Source: M3007 sp964621185
Lineage (GTDB): Bacteria > Bacteroidota > Bacteroidia > Chitinophagales > Saprospiraceae
Direction of reading: 5' to 3'
NCBI GenBank assembly: GCA_964621185.1
Contig: CAZULM010000016.1
Coordinates: forward strand, 1 to 64,000
DNA: 64,000 nucleotides
The notes under the pieces are model-generated. The model had not been told where the DNA came from. It searched no databases and worked only from the letters and a program-made list of their open reading frames with translations. Every line of letters begins with the position of its first letter. Within the stretch, counting starts at the first letter, position 1. Below, one piece after another: positions 28,401-30,715 of this stretch. The position numbers were made by a program, and so were the translations under genes.

Positions 28401-30578
28401 GACGCGATGATCGCCGACGCACCGGCCAAGCCATGGCACCAGTACCCGACCATCATGCTCACCACGGGCATGGCGGGCTGCTCCGACCATACTTACGATG
28501 CAGGCTTCGTGGCAGAAACTTCTACCGACCTCATCGCTTGTGCGATGGAGCCCGGTGGCAACACTGCCCAGTTTGTGCTGACAAACGCCAATGTGATCGT
28601 GAATCCGAGCGGAAACGGCACGGTGACCTACCACGCCTCTACCCAGGATGCACAAACCAACACTGGCCAGTTGTCGAGCCCATACACGGCACAGCACGAT
28701 GTGGTCATCTACGCCAGGATCACGCAAGGAACCTTGTTCAACGTAGTGGCCCTGCGCCTGAAGGTGGCCGACCTGCCAGTAGCGCACACCGCCCAACTGA
28801 AAGGTTGCCCGGATGTGTTCGACGGCCCAACGGCTACGTTCAACTTACAAGATGCCAGCGCACAGGTGTCCGGCGGCCAGGCAGGCATGACGGTAACGTA
28901 CTACGAGACCAAAGCTGATGCCGAAGCAGGCACCAACCCTGTGCCTGTGCCGTACAAAGGAACAACCAAGTCGCTATGGGCACGCGTGAGCAACGATGCC
29001 GGCTGCTACGACCTCGACATCGTTCAACTGGTCGTGCTGCCAAGCCCCGGTGTGGTGCTGACAGCTACCGACAACACTTGCACGGGCGCTGGACTGGGCT
29101 CAATTGCAGCAACAATGTTCGACGGCCCTGCAGGCTACACCTACCAGTGGTCAACCGGCTTGACACAAGGCCCGCTGACCGGCACGACTACATCGCTGAC
29201 CGGCCTGAATGCCGGCTTGTACACGGTGACGGTGACAGACGGTAACGGATGTACCATGTCGGCAACTGCACAGGTGTCTGACGGGCTGCTGTTCTCCATC
29301 GTGCCCATCCCGAACTATGACGTTGAAGCAGGCACTGCGATTGGCCCGATTGTGCTGCAAACCACCACTTGGGGCGCAAACTTCACCTGGACGGGCGGCG
29401 CACCAGTTGGCCTGGCGAACGGAACGGCAACCAGCATGTTCCCGCTCATACCGACCTTCAACACGCAGATCGGATCGACAACGGTAACGGTAACGGCAAC
29501 CTTGGGCAATTGCACCAACACGGCGCAGTTCAGCATCACAGCCGACGACCAAACGCCGCCGAACGCAGTTTGCAAGGACATCGTGCTGATGCTCGATGCC
29601 AACGGCAACGGCAGTATCACGCCGCAAATGATTGACGGCGGCTCTACCGATAGCTACGCTGCAACCAACCAGCTGACCTTGACAGCATCACAGACCTCGT
29701 TCAACATGACGAACCTCGGTGTGAACAACGTCATGCTGACAGTGACCGACCCGAGCGGCAACTCCGCTACTTGTATGGCGAAGGTCACCGTACAGTCGGT
29801 TGTTGTCGTGGCGCCGGTGGCGGCCATCAACAGCGTTCAGATGCAGTCTTGCATGGCGCCGTTCGAGGTACAGTTCTACGATGCCTCCATTGGCAACCCG
29901 ACAGCTTGGGTGTGGAACTTCCCCGGTGGCGTGCCATCTACCTCGACAGCACAGAACCCGAAAGTCATGTACGCACAACCCGGGCAATACCTCGCACAGT
30001 TGGTGGCGATGAACTCGGCGGGCGAAGACGAAGCGGTGACAGAGCACAAAGTTCAGAAGTTCCAGCCAATGGCGCTGTTCACCCATGCGGTGGTTCCGAA
30101 CAGCCTGAAGGTATTGTTCGACAACAAGTCGGAAAACACGACGGCGGTACACTGGAGCTTCGGCGACGGCGCGGAAAGCACTGAATTTAGCCCAACGCAT
30201 ACCTACGCGGTAGCCGGCTCCTACATCGTTGAGCTGATGGTTTCAAACGGCTGCGGTGTCGAGGTGCTGCAAAAAGTGGTGAATGTGACGGCTGGCTCGG
30301 TAAGCACATCCGAAGAGCATTGGTTGCAAGAATTCAAGCTGTTCCCGAACCCGAACCCGGGCGCCTTCACAGTAGAAATGAGCGGAACAGGCGAAGACGA
30401 AGTACAGTTTGTGCTCTACGACCTGCTCGGCCAGGTAGTGAAACGCGAAACGGCCGACTTCCACGGCGGCGATTTGAAACAGGTGTTCAACTATGGCGAA
30501 CTGCCATCGGCCTTGTACACCCTCAGCATCCAAAGTGGCAAGAACGTGGCCTTCGTAAAAGTGATGATACAACGATAG
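1..30578 (+). CDS. Giant SprB/SdrD_B-repeat cell-surface protein with T9SS type A sorting domain (5' partial)
   Basis: The reading frame is already open at base 3 and stays open to the TAG at 30576-30578, so the true start lies outside the window; 10,191 residues (about 1 MDa) are visible. Order of domains: SprB-type repeats (1-1470), a beta linker, two SdrD_B repeats, a DUF11-like region (2473-3235), two SdrD_B, about 27 SprB repeats (3960-10030), linker, three SdrD_B, DUF11-like (11398-12175), ten SdrD_B (12178-15735), about 47 SprB repeats (15740-26270), degenerate SdrD_B, a propeller-like region (26560-28030), SdrD_B, Ig/HYR-like parts, two PKD domains and a T9SS tail. SprB repeats carry two Cys each (VLCNG and ANGCTK motifs) and end in T-x-Q-P-P; SdrD_B repeats carry acidic loops such as DLDGDGIQD, probable Ca2+ sites. 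SprB of Flavobacterium johnsoniae is a gliding adhesin; an adhesin or sheath role here is inference. Export by T9SS to the outer surface is well supported by the tail. Confidence 0.95.
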   Translation, partial: NWGGGVTTQNRTNLAAGTYTVTVTDANGCTKTTSATITEPPALVLSTTQVNVLCNGASTGSINLAVSGGVSPYSYNWGGGVTTEDRTGLAAGTYTVTVTDANGCTKTTSATITQPPVLALSTTQVNVLCNGASTGSINLTVSGGVSPYTYLWTGGFTTQNRTGLAAGTYTVTVTDANNCTKTASATITQPPSVVLSVSTTNSTCGNANGTVTLTVSGGVSPYTFAWTNGATTQNLSNVLAGTYTVTVTDANGCTKTTSATVNNTGGPSLSTTQVNVLCNGASTGSITLTVSGGTSPYSYNWGGGVTTQNRTNLAAGTYCVTVTDANSCTATTCVTITQPPALVLSTTQTNVLCNGGATGSITLTVTGGVSPYSYNWGGGITTQNRTGLSVGTYTVTVTDANGCTKTTSATITQPPALSLSAAVVNASCTGLSDGSIDLTVTGGVSPYSYVWSNGATTQDLSNLPAGTYTVTVTDANACTATTSKTVLQPTIQVVSAVPSVCDPANNQYSVDVTVTWINAPSTSITVTTSQGGSSSLTIGMGSSGTQTITISGLTSNGAVGVDVTAQFNANCSHTLVDAYNAPLSCTPAAIGNFVWDDTNGNGLQDGGEPGIPNLLVTLTGTDQLGNPVLLTTTTDGNGMYLFSNLVPGTYKLTFANPGIIWAVTPKDQGGNDAIDSDIALGTLMTVNTVLSPGETDLTWDAGFYRKAEIGNFVWNDLDLDGIQDAGEPGIANVPVTLNGTTGHGAPVVQTTSTNGSGLYLFPELQPGTYNVTFGTPGGGYLLTPQDQGGDDTKDSDAAPGTQQTINTTLVSGESDLTWDAGFFLPSATIDIEKYVNGNDADNAPGVIVLVPNTPPTMTFTFTVTNTSNLTMTNVVVTDNVYGAICTVPTLAAGASHTCTVTAPAQLGLHTNVGTVTAQPTLPDNSPFGPPVTDNDPGNYTGVFINMDKTADKTEICAGENVKYTLTTRMLGGFTGIQIRNILVMDNNVNGNMTCQGLNWSGGDLNGNCRLDFIDNNNDGNSDEEFMWMYTIPINQTTVNTANDMGEVWYVDPNTGVETFIGNVGNNDQVTVTVNPNRCAEIGNFVWDDTNGNGIQDGGEPGIPNVPVTLNGTDIDGDVVVLSTTTDAAGMYLFSGLVPGTYKLTFGTPAGYTLTPQDQGGDDTKDSDAAPGSLMTVNTVLTPGESDLTWDAGFYKPSSIGDFVWYDLDKDGIQDAGEPGISGQTVTLTGTTGSGSVVTLTTTTNGSGNYLFSNLQPGTYKITFSSPGANYVASPQDQGGNDNLDSDGNPGNLMTINEVLTSGETNLTYDQGFYLNIALTTLVADVKCYNGNDGSIDLTVTGGTAPYTYNWSNGATTQDISGLVIGTYTVTVTDVNGFTASTSATVNQPPVLALSTTQINVLCNGATTGSIDLTVAGGTAPYTYNWSNGATTQDISNLAAGTYTVTVTDAHNCTKTISATITQPTMLLLTTTQVNTTCGNANGSIDLTVSGGVSPYTYVWSNGATTQDISNVMAGTYTVTVTDGNNCTKTTSVTITNTTGPSLSLTQVNVLCNGGTTGSIDLTVTGGTMPYTYNWSNGATTQDVSSLAAGSYTVTVTDGNGCVATASTTITQPPALVLSRSIVNVKCYEGADGSIDLTVTGGVMPYTYLWSNNATMQDIVNLTAGTYTVTVTDANGCTKTISATVTQPALITFAFSVTNLACNGGSTGAIDLTVMGGVPGFTFLWSTGATTEDISGLTAGAYTVTATDANACTKAVTIILTQPPMISISASVTNVLCNGAATGAITLTVSGGTGNKTYNWSNGASTQNLTGLVAGTYTVTVTDANQCTKTASASITQPPAVVLTYTQVNVLCNGAATGSIDLTVTGGVTPYTYAWSNSATTQDLSGLVAGTYTVTVTDANGCTKTTSATITQPPLMVLSTTQVNVLCNGAATGSINLTVSGGVTPYTYNWGGGVTTEDRTGLVAGTYTVTVTDANNCTKTISATITQPTAVVLTTTQVNTTCGNANGSIDLTVSGGVTPYTYNWSNGATTQDLNNILAGTYTVTVTDANNCTKTTSATITNTAGPSLSLTQVNVLCNGAATGSIDLTVTGGTMPITYAWTGGATTQDISNLVAGTYTVTVTDGNGCVATTSATITQPPALVLTRTVVNVTCYEGANGSIDLTVTGGVMPYTYLWSNGGTSQDIFNLIAGTYTVTVTDANGCTKTSSATVTQPAQINFAFSVTNLACNGGSNGAIDLTVFGGVAPYTYSWSNGATTEDITGLTAGAYTITVTDANTCTKAVTIILTQPPAISISASVTNVLCNGAATGAITLTVSGGTGVKTFVWSNGATSQHISGVVAGTYTVTVTDANQCTKTASATITQPPALVLTTTQVNVLCNGAATGSIDLTVTGGISPYTYAWSHGPSSQDVSGLAAGTYTVTVTDANNCTKTTSVTITQPAVLVLTTTQVNVLCNGAATGSIDLTVSGGVSPYTYNWGSGVTTEDRTGLAAGTYTVTVMDANGCTKTTSATITQPSAIVLSSIVTNVNCNGASTGAIDLTVSGGVPAYTYAWTNGATTQDITNLAAGTYTVTVTDANNCTKTISATVTQNSSLALSSATTAVNCYGGNDGAIDLTVSGGVSPYTYNWTTGATTQDISNLTAGAYTVTVTDAVGCTMTASATVTQPTDLALSRTIVNVLCFGGNNGSIDLTVTGGSPGYTYLWSNGATIQDIANLTAGTYTVTVTDSHNCTKTISATVTQPNALALSTTVVNVLCFGGNNGSIDLTVTGGTSPYIYLWSNGSTVQDPGSLTAGTYTVTVTDANGCTKTTSATVSQPTAIALSSVITNVACNGANTGVIDLTVSGGTPGYTYLWSNGATTQDISNLTAGTYTVTVTDANQCTKTTAATVSENSLIVLTATPVPVSCFGGSNGAVNLTVSGGTPAYTYLWSTGATTQNITNRTAGAYTVTVTDANGCTKSVSATVTQPADLVLTKVVTNVTCYAGANGAIDLTVTGGTSPYTYLWSNGALTQDITGIPAGTYTVTVTDANGCTKTTTATVTQPSEIQLIFQVNNLSCHGGTNGAINLTVLGGTPGYTYAWSNGATTEDISGLTAGIYTITVTDAASCTKAVGIIVTQPNPVTPTVVSVTHVLCNGNNTGSIDISVTGGTGAYSYNWTNGFTGQDPTGLVAGTYTVTVTDANGCTGTVSATVTQPPAVVLSSVITHVSCNGGANGAVDLTVSGGVTPYAYIWSNGATTQDISGLVVGTYTVTVTDANGCTKTTSATVNQPTALSLTGTVTNTSCTGTSDGSIDLTVSGGTPGYTYDWSNDGPENPDNDPQDLTGVPAGTYTVTVTDANGCTATMSKTILQPSIQVVSAVPSVCNPANNQYSVTVTVTWTNAPTTTITVTTSEGGSATLNIGMGSSGTQTVTISGLTSNGAQGVDVTAQFNANCLHTYVDAYNAPLSCIPAEIGNFVWDDLNANGIQDAGEPGIPGVPVTLNGTTQLGNSVTLSTTTNASGLYLFTNLVPGTYNVTFGTPAGGYFLSPQDQGGNDQTDSDAAPGTQQTINTVLSPGESDLTWDAGFYKKATIGDFVWNDINGNGIQDGGEPGIPNVTVTLTGTDGSGNPVTLTTTTNGAGGYQFTNLVPGTYKLTFSSPGSTWAATPQDQGGNDALDSDINPGSLMTINTTLTSGETDLTWDAGFYQKAEIGNYVWNDVNTNGIQNGSEPGIANVPVTLNGTTGSGAVVLLTTATNASGFYLFSNLQPGTYNVTFGTPPGGYLLTLQDQGGNDNNDSDAAPGTQQTINTVLTSGESDLSWDAGFFLPQAGIDIVKLVNGNDADNAPGIIVLVPNNPPTMTFTFNVTNTGNLTLTNVVVTDNIYGAVCTIPTLAPGATHTCTITAPAGLGLHTNVGTVTGQPILPNGNNFGPPISDNNPANYTGVFINMEKMADKTEICAGEEVTYTLITRMLGGAPGVQIRNVVAMDNNVSGNLVCNGQYWVTCAQNGGILCDLNGNCILDFVDADNNGNSDEEFKWTYTMVINQTTVNVANDMGEVWYVDPITGVETFIGNVGNSDQVTVTVNPNLCAEIGNFVWDDLDADGIQDAGEPGIAGVPVTLNGTNTDGNPVNLTTTTNGSGLYLFSGLVAGTYNVTFGTPSGYSLSPQDQGGNDALDSDAAPGTQQTINTVLTPGESDLTWDAGFYKSSSIGDLVWNDLDGDGIQDAGEPGLPNITVTLTGTDGNGNPVTLTTTTNGSGNYLFPNVVPGTYKLTFSSPGSTWSASPQDQGGNDAVDSDINPGTLMTINTVLTSGENDLTWDAGFYNQAEIGNYVWDDLDADGIQDAGEPGIAGVPVTLNGTTGNGTAVTLSTTTNGAGLYLFSGLQPGTYNVTFGTPAGGYFLSPQDQGGNDAVDSDAAPGTQQTINTVLTSGESDLTWDAGFYKKGTIGDFVWNDLDGDGIQDAGEPGLPNITVTLTGTDGNGNPVTLTTTTNGAGGYQFNNLVPGTYKLTFSSPGSGWSATPQDQGGNDAVDSDINPGSLMTVNTTLTSGETDLTWDAGFYNHATIGDMVWQDNDADGIQDAGEPGLPNVTVTLTGTTGNGAAVSLTTTTNASGIYTFTGLQPGTYVVTFSSPGPGYALSPQDQGGDDTKDSDAAPGTLATIPTVLTSGETDLTWDAGFYGNAEIGNFVWEDTDGDGIQDAGEPGISGVPVTLSGTDGAGNPVNLTTTTNGSGLYLFTNLVPGTYNLTFGTPAGYTLSPQDQGGNDALDSDPAPGTQQTINTVLTAGESDLTWDAGFYKTSTIGDFVWNDINGNGIQDGGEPGIPNVTVTLTGTTGSGAPVSLTTTTNGSGGYQFTGLQPGTYKLTFSSPGSTWAATPQDQGGNDAVDSDINPGTLMTINTILTSGETDLTWDAGFYQKAEIGNFVWDDLDADGIQDGGEPGIANVPVTLNGTTGNGTAVTLTTTTNATGFYLFNNLQPGTYNVTFGTPAGYTLSPQDQGGNDALDSDAAPGTQQTINTVLVSGESDLTWDAGFYKTSVIGDFVWNDLDGDGIQDAGEPGIPNLTVTLTGTDGNGNPVTLTTTTNGAGGYQFTNLVPGTYKLTFSSPGSTWAASPQDQGGNDALDSDINPGTLMTINTVLTSGESDLTWDAGFYQKASIGDFVWYDLDKDGIQDSGEPGIPNLTVTLTGTTGNGTAVTLTTTTNGSGNYLFQDLQPGTYKITFTSPGANYTASPQDQGGNDNLDSDGNPGTLMTIDEVLASGESNLSYDQGFYLNITLTTLVVDVSCYNGTNGSIDLTVNGGTAPYTYLWSNGATTQDLSGLSVGTYTVTVTDVNGFTATTSAVVSQPTLLVLSTTKVDVACFGGATGSIDLTVSGGSPAYSYLWSNGATTQDLTGLTAGTYTVTVTDSHNCTMTISATVGQPTDLALSVSVTDVLCNGFSTGAINLTVTGGSPAYTYLWSTGATTEDLSGLNAGTYTVTVTDSHNCTKTISATVNQATLIVLSSTVTDVLCFGGTNGAVDLTVTGGNAPYTYNWSNGATTQDLSNVAAGTYTVTVTDANNCTKTASATVNQPTDLVLSRVVTDVLCFGGTNGAVDLTVTGGSPGYTYSWSNGATTQDLTNVAAGTYTVTVTDTHNCTKTISATVNQPTDLVLSRSVTDVLCFGGTNGAVDLTVSGGSPGYTYIWSNGATTQDLNNVAAGTYTVTVTDTHNCTKTISATVNQPTNLVLSTVVTDVLCNGFSTGAINLTVTGGSPAYTYLWSTGATTEDLSNLSAGTYTVTVTDSHNCTKTVSATVNQSTLIVLSTSVTDVLCFGGTNGAVDLTVTGGNAPYTYNWSNGATTQDLSNVAAGTYTVTVTDANNCTKTASATVNQPTDLVLSRVVTDVLCFGGTNGAVDLTVSGGSPGYTYNWSNGATTQDLSNVAAGTYTVTVTDTHNCTKTISATVNQPTDLVLSRVVTDVLCFGGTNGAVDLTVSGGSPGYTYNWSNGATTQDLNNVAAGTYTVTVTDTHNCTKTISATVNQPTNLVLSTVVTDVLCNGFSTGAINLTVTGGSPAYTYLWSTGATTEDLSNLSAGTYTVTVTDSHNCTKTVSATVNQSTLIVLSTSVTDVLCFGGTNGAVDLTVTGGNAPYTYNWSNGATTQDLSNVAAGTYTVTVTDANNCTKTASATVNQPTDLVLSRVVTDVLCFGGTNGAVDLTVSGGSPGYTYNWSNGATTQDLSNVAAGTYTVTVTDTHNCTKTISATVNQPTDLVLSRVVTDVLCFGGTNGAVDLTVSGGSPGYTYNWSNGATTQDLNNVAAGTYTVTVTDTHNCTKTVSATVNQPTNLVLSTVVTDVACNGGTTGAINLTVTGGSPAYTYLWSTGATTEDLSGLSAGTYTVTVTDSHNCTKTISATVNQSTLIVLSSTVTDVLCFGGSNGAVDLTVSGGNTPYSYLWSNGATTQDLNNVVAGTYTVTVTDANGCTKTTSATVNQPTDLVLSRSVTDVLCFGGSNGAVDLTVSGGSPAYTYIWSNGATTQDLTNVVAGTYTVTVTDSHNCTKTISATVNQPTNLVLSTQVFNVSCNGGATGSIDLTVSGGSPAYTYLWSNGATTQDIFNLSAGTYTVTVTDSHNCTKTISAAVQQASLLVATETHTNILCNGSATGSINVTVSGGTPAYSYQWNDGPQTEDRFNLTAGTYTVTVTDANQCTVSVSATITQPPALVLSTSVTNILCNGGSEGAIDLTVTGGVAPYTYAWGNGQTTQDLNTLPAGTYCVTVTDANACTKTTCATVTQPPALGGIAVASPVSCFGGSNGSINLTVSGGTPGYTFAWSNGATTEDLTNLTAGSYNVAITDANGCVAFASATVTQPTELSPSVVVTDVACNGGNTGAVDLSVSGGTPGYTYIWTTGATTQDISNLTAGTYTVTVTDANGCTKSVVAVVGENTSIQASTVVTNTNCFGSADGSIDLTVTGGAGGYTYDWSNNGPQNPDTDPQDLLNVPAGTYTVTITDANGCQKIVTATVGQPTQILLTGVVTPVACFGGSNGAINLTASGGTPDYTYLWSNGATTEDLNGLSSGTYTVTATDSHGCTRTFSATVTQPTLLNPSVVVTNVACFGGNTGSIDLSVSGGTPGYTYLWSNGATTQDIFGLVIGTYTVTVTDANGCTKTISGTVTQPDPLDASAIITKVIGCTGGNNGAIDLTVTGGTPGYTYLWSNGATTQDISNLAAGTYTVTIRDSKNCSLVRSFVVDQFGDLLASIVGTNPSCAGTATGSADLTVSGGLMPYSYHWSNNATTEDLFNLVAGTYAVTVTDANNCTAVASVTLVDPTIFLTAIPTPVKCFGGNDGSINLTATGGNGGFTFSWSNGSSSEDPTGLSAGTYTVTVTDVNGCTKTISATVTQPPALAVTGVTTNVSCNGGSNGAINITASGGTPPYTYLWSNGSTTEDQTGLSIGTYTVTVTDVNNCTRTAAFTITQPPVLSVNVQNIDPSCIGVNNGAVRINVTGGTPGYTFLWSNGTTQQNLNNVGAGTYCVTVTDSRGCTATLCATVVNSPEILLSVSVTNVSCNGGSNGAINLTVTGGTPGFTFQWSNGFTSEDLTNRTAGTYTVTVTDANGCTKSISATITQPPAINITSTSEPVSCNGGNNGSINITVTGGTPPFSYQWSNGATTEDIVGLQAGMYTVTVTDANGCTKTHTRSVTQPPAIGLSMAVTIGCDGLTTIDLSVNGGTTSCGIPYYTYQWSNGAISQDLVGVPSCETYSVTVTDCNGCVKTTSVTIPCVQAMDLSTQVTHVDCYGGSNGAIDLTVTGGFGGYTYMWNNNATTQDLSNLTSGIYAVTVTDNHGCKAYRTVVVTQPTDFRVITSSTSAGCGGNTGTITVDVTLGGIAPWSYNWSSSCGATGTGSSTTEPFTITGLQGGCTYNLTITNGNGCTETATQAVSGGGTGLTVSAVATNASCGQSNGTVTTTVTGGAAPFSYTWSNGATTANLTGVPAGTYCVTVSDVSGCSGTACATVTQANGPNITVVSTTNVNCFGGNNGAININVTGGTTPYTYIWTNGATTQDLNNLVAETYCVTVSDAGGCTATACVTITQPTQLVATATSTPAACGQSNGSVTVTATGGTPGYSYLWTTGATTQTVTGLAAGSYCVTVTDSKGCTKTACATVGSTGGLTATTSTTPAQCFGACNGTITVDVANGTPNYSYNWTNAGGAVGSGGPIGAEPFTITGLCASTYTVTVTDGNGCTAVVTATVGQPSQIVATTTTTPASCGLTNGSVNLTVSGGNSPYNYIWSNGATTQDLANVGAGTYCVTITDAFGCSRTTCATVGSANGPNLTISSTNVLCFGGNNGSINLSVTGGTTPYTYLWSNAATTQDLNNLTAGQYCVTVTDASNCTATTCVTITQPAAPVTITGIVTDAACNLNNGAVNITPAGGTTPYTYLWTGGATTQDLNNVGAGTYCVTVTDANGCSKTACFTVQQGNCCVSTAVGNPTTACGTANGSLTVNVVNGAAPYNWVLSTGPTGTSQNAIFTIPGLAAGSYCVTITDQAGCTSTACAVVNSTGTFSLIPLHICAPTCGQVDGNVIIDVVGGVGPYTFNWAGTAGTGTGTSATEPITINGLVSGSFCVTITDATGCNAVFCAPIPNATGLIVGATGTCATFCGGTDGKLTVGVFNGTGPYTYNWTDADGNEGTGTGTGNPFVIPNLPAGNYDVTVTSLEGCTGTASAEITKVTLITATAATTGVTCGGNQGTININVENGSGPYTWTGIGNGGTSATEPIVITGLTSGTYTISVVDGNGCDVSVTATVGGNIGGIAFNDFNADCDFGSNEFGLDSVLVYLYECNNPLPVDSIWSDENGAFLFPNLNNYPYRLEFVVVKDSCCLKPSLACAGVGATVQFITAANCDVRVGFLNPADYCQKDPVIAFSCFAQGKTDQVTSQVIGLIPYNAIDRTEIYGNVAANNELIGSVYGMAYDRSNKYLYASAFLKRHVGLGELGLGGIYRVDYHNGANNPTVTKVYTVPNVGSVIRPADLSAPDVPSMDTDAFGKVGKVGLGDLDISGDNTLWTVNLNTRNLVRVDSILTNNPTSVEIPITSAPNCSNGVFRPLGLHVDCDKIYVGGVCTGENANGTSNDLSASIHVYNTRTNTWSMVLSWSLALPAYNHGDIVGSVNQNLAQCKEWETWTDVYTERNLVANTGAGEPSNIFNGNFEIIGGGPTGAEFRCRGQAMVSDIEITREGMMVIAMMDRSGHQFGYRQHRPNTDQGNPISASAGGDILAAYPINNVWTLENNGTIPGLNRTSVFGPNSNDGPGGGEFFYDNTRYTHLDAEAGGLLYVPGRDELLGAINNPNTSEYNFGGGVVYYDLLHGNTTRNDLTLLDPVASSVGIGMANTIGDLEALCDEAPIQIGNYVWNDANEDGIQDPCESPIPGVLVSLYDDNGKLLASTVTGQNGEYYFTGIGTVNEAWIATPGHDSIQPFTKYKIVFGKNANLNQFNVNTEKLIVNGVKFHLTIPNVGIGWHKDWNDSDAMIADAPAKPWHQYPTIMLTTGMAGCSDHTYDAGFVAETSTDLIACAMEPGGNTAQFVLTNANVIVNPSGNGTVTYHASTQDAQTNTGQLSSPYTAQHDVVIYARITQGTLFNVVALRLKVADLPVAHTAQLKGCPDVFDGPTATFNLQDASAQVSGGQAGMTVTYYETKADAEAGTNPVPVPYKGTTKSLWARVSNDAGCYDLDIVQLVVLPSPGVVLTATDNTCTGAGLGSIAATMFDGPAGYTYQWSTGLTQGPLTGTTTSLTGLNAGLYTVTVTDGNGCTMSATAQVSDGLLFSIVPIPNYDVEAGTAIGPIVLQTTTWGANFTWTGGAPVGLANGTATSMFPLIPTFNTQIGSTTVTVTATLGNCTNTAQFSITADDQTPPNAVCKDIVLMLDANGNGSITPQMIDGGSTDSYAATNQLTLTASQTSFNMTNLGVNNVMLTVTDPSGNSATCMAKVTVQSVVVVAPVAAINSVQMQSCMAPFEVQFYDASIGNPTAWVWNFPGGVPSTSTAQNPKVMYAQPGQYLAQLVAMNSAGEDEAVTEHKVQKFQPMALFTHAVVPNSLKVLFDNKSENTTAVHWSFGDGAESTEFSPTHTYAVAGSYIVELMVSNGCGVEVLQKVVNVTAGSVSTSEEHWLQEFKLFPNPNPGAFTVEMSGTGEDEVQFVLYDLLGQVVKRETADFHGGDLKQVFNYGELPSALYTLSIQSGKNVAFVKVMIQR
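1470..3950 (+). repeat. Super-unit copy A: beta linker, 2 SdrD_B, DUF11-like, 2 SdrD_B
   Basis: A linker starting TIQVVSAVPSVC (1470-1763) leads into SdrD_B repeats beginning near 1764, 2122, 3238 and 3595, with a DUF11-like segment between the second and third (2473-3235). The same order with closely related sequence recurs at 10032-15735, so this whole cassette was duplicated within the gene. The DUF11-like segment has the VTNT...VVVTDN pattern of conserved surface repeats. Confidence 0.85.
3960..10030 (+). repeat. SprB-type repeat block 2 with an old 7-monomer higher-order repeat
   Basis: About 27 monomers. Monomers from about 4410 to 5980 match, in order, those from about 5983 to 7555: TCGNANG, GPSLSLTQ, the CYEGA variant, NFAFSVTNLACNGG/TFAFSVTNLACNGG, SISASVTNVLCNG and two following units. 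The period is near 1575 bp, that is seven 225-bp units. The copies are diverged, so this duplication is older than the one at 16201-19800. Confidence 0.8.
10032..15735 (+). repeat. Super-unit copy B: beta linker, 3 SdrD_B, DUF11-like, 10 SdrD_B
   Basis: Same cassette as 1470-3950 but with expanded SdrD_B numbers. The linker (10032-10328) starts SIQVVSAVPSVC. SdrD_B units begin near 10328, 10685 and 11038; the DUF11-like region is 11398-12175; ten further units begin near 12178, 12535, 12892, 13246, 13603, 13960, 14317, 14674, 15028 and 15385 with a period of about 354-357 bp. Many alternate between an AEIGNFVW-type and a xxIGDFVW-type start, suggesting expansion as pairs. The last unit resembles the last unit of copy A (YDLDKDGIQD), which fixes the boundaries. 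Confidence 0.85.
15740..26270 (+). repeat. SprB-type repeat block 3
   Basis: About 47 monomers of close to 225 bp, the longest SprB block in the gene. The 5' part (to about 19800) is homogenised, with the VTDVLCFGG type dominating. The 3' part (about 23400-26270) is more diverged: repeats shorten and vary, and the T-x-Q-P-P ending is often lost. Confidence 0.85.
16201..19800 (+). repeat. 900-bp higher-order tandem repeat (4 copies of four 225-bp SprB monomers)
   Basis: Copies start at about 16201, 17101, 18001 and 18901. Bases 17034-17686 and 17934-18586 are identical over 653 bp; past that the two middle copies differ by only one to three bases per 60. Copies 1 and 4 show the same four-monomer order with more differences. 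Each copy consists of a VLCNGFSTGAINLTV-type monomer followed by three VLCFGG-type monomers. The frame is kept throughout because 900 is a multiple of three. Confidence 0.95.
26560..28030 (+). other. Propeller-like non-repeat region of the giant protein
   Basis: Between a degenerate SdrD_B unit (about 26270-26560) and another SdrD_B unit (from about 28035) lies a stretch of about 490 residues with no SprB pattern. It has motifs such as GMAYDRSNKYLYASAFLKRH, GGIYRVDYHNG and LDISGDNTLWTVNLNTRNL, typical of the YncE-like beta-propeller regions that accompany SdrD_B domains in Bacteroidota surface proteins. It also carries several aromatic-rich strands. The assignment is by pattern only. Confidence 0.55.
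29800..30578 (+). other. Two PKD domains and T9SS type A C-terminal sorting domain of the giant protein
   Basis: Two PKD-like Ig folds are visible, one with WVWNFPGG and a TAQNPKVMYAQPGQY turn (about 29810-30060), one with VHWSFGDGAES and PTHTYAVAGSY (about 30065-30295). The last 85 or so residues have the type A sorting pattern: LFPNPNPGAFTVEM, VLYDLLGQVVK, LPSALYTLSIQSG and a basic end. In T9SS organisms this tail is removed at the outer membrane during export and attachment. Confidence 0.9.
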
Positions 30579-30609
30579 TGAACACGGGCTTCAAAGCCTG
30601 ATAATGATG

Positions 30610-30647
30610 AAAAAGCGCCGCTCCGGGGTTTCCGGGGCGGCGCTTTT
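30610..30647 (+). terminator. Rho-independent terminator of the giant gene
   Basis: A long GC-rich stem, AAAAGCGCCGC-type on the left and GCGGCGCTTTT-type on the right around a TTTCC loop, lies about 30 bases after the stop codon. The flanking A and T runs make it usable in both directions. Confidence 0.85.
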
Positions 30648-30656
30648 CGTTTCCGT

Positions 30657-30715
30657 GGGGCTACAAATATTATCGCCCCGCTGGGGCTACAAATATTATC
30701 GCCCCGCTGGGGCTA
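30657..30715. repeat. Two tandem 26-bp copies of a GC-hairpin intergenic repeat
   Basis: The unit is ctacaaatattatcg followed by ccccgctgggg. Copies begin at 30661 and 30687, then ggggcta. The GCCCCGCTGGGGC part can fold back on itself. The last partial copy supplies the TAG stop of the M16 peptidase gene on the minus strand, so the repeat abuts or has replaced its original 3' end. Confidence 0.75.
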
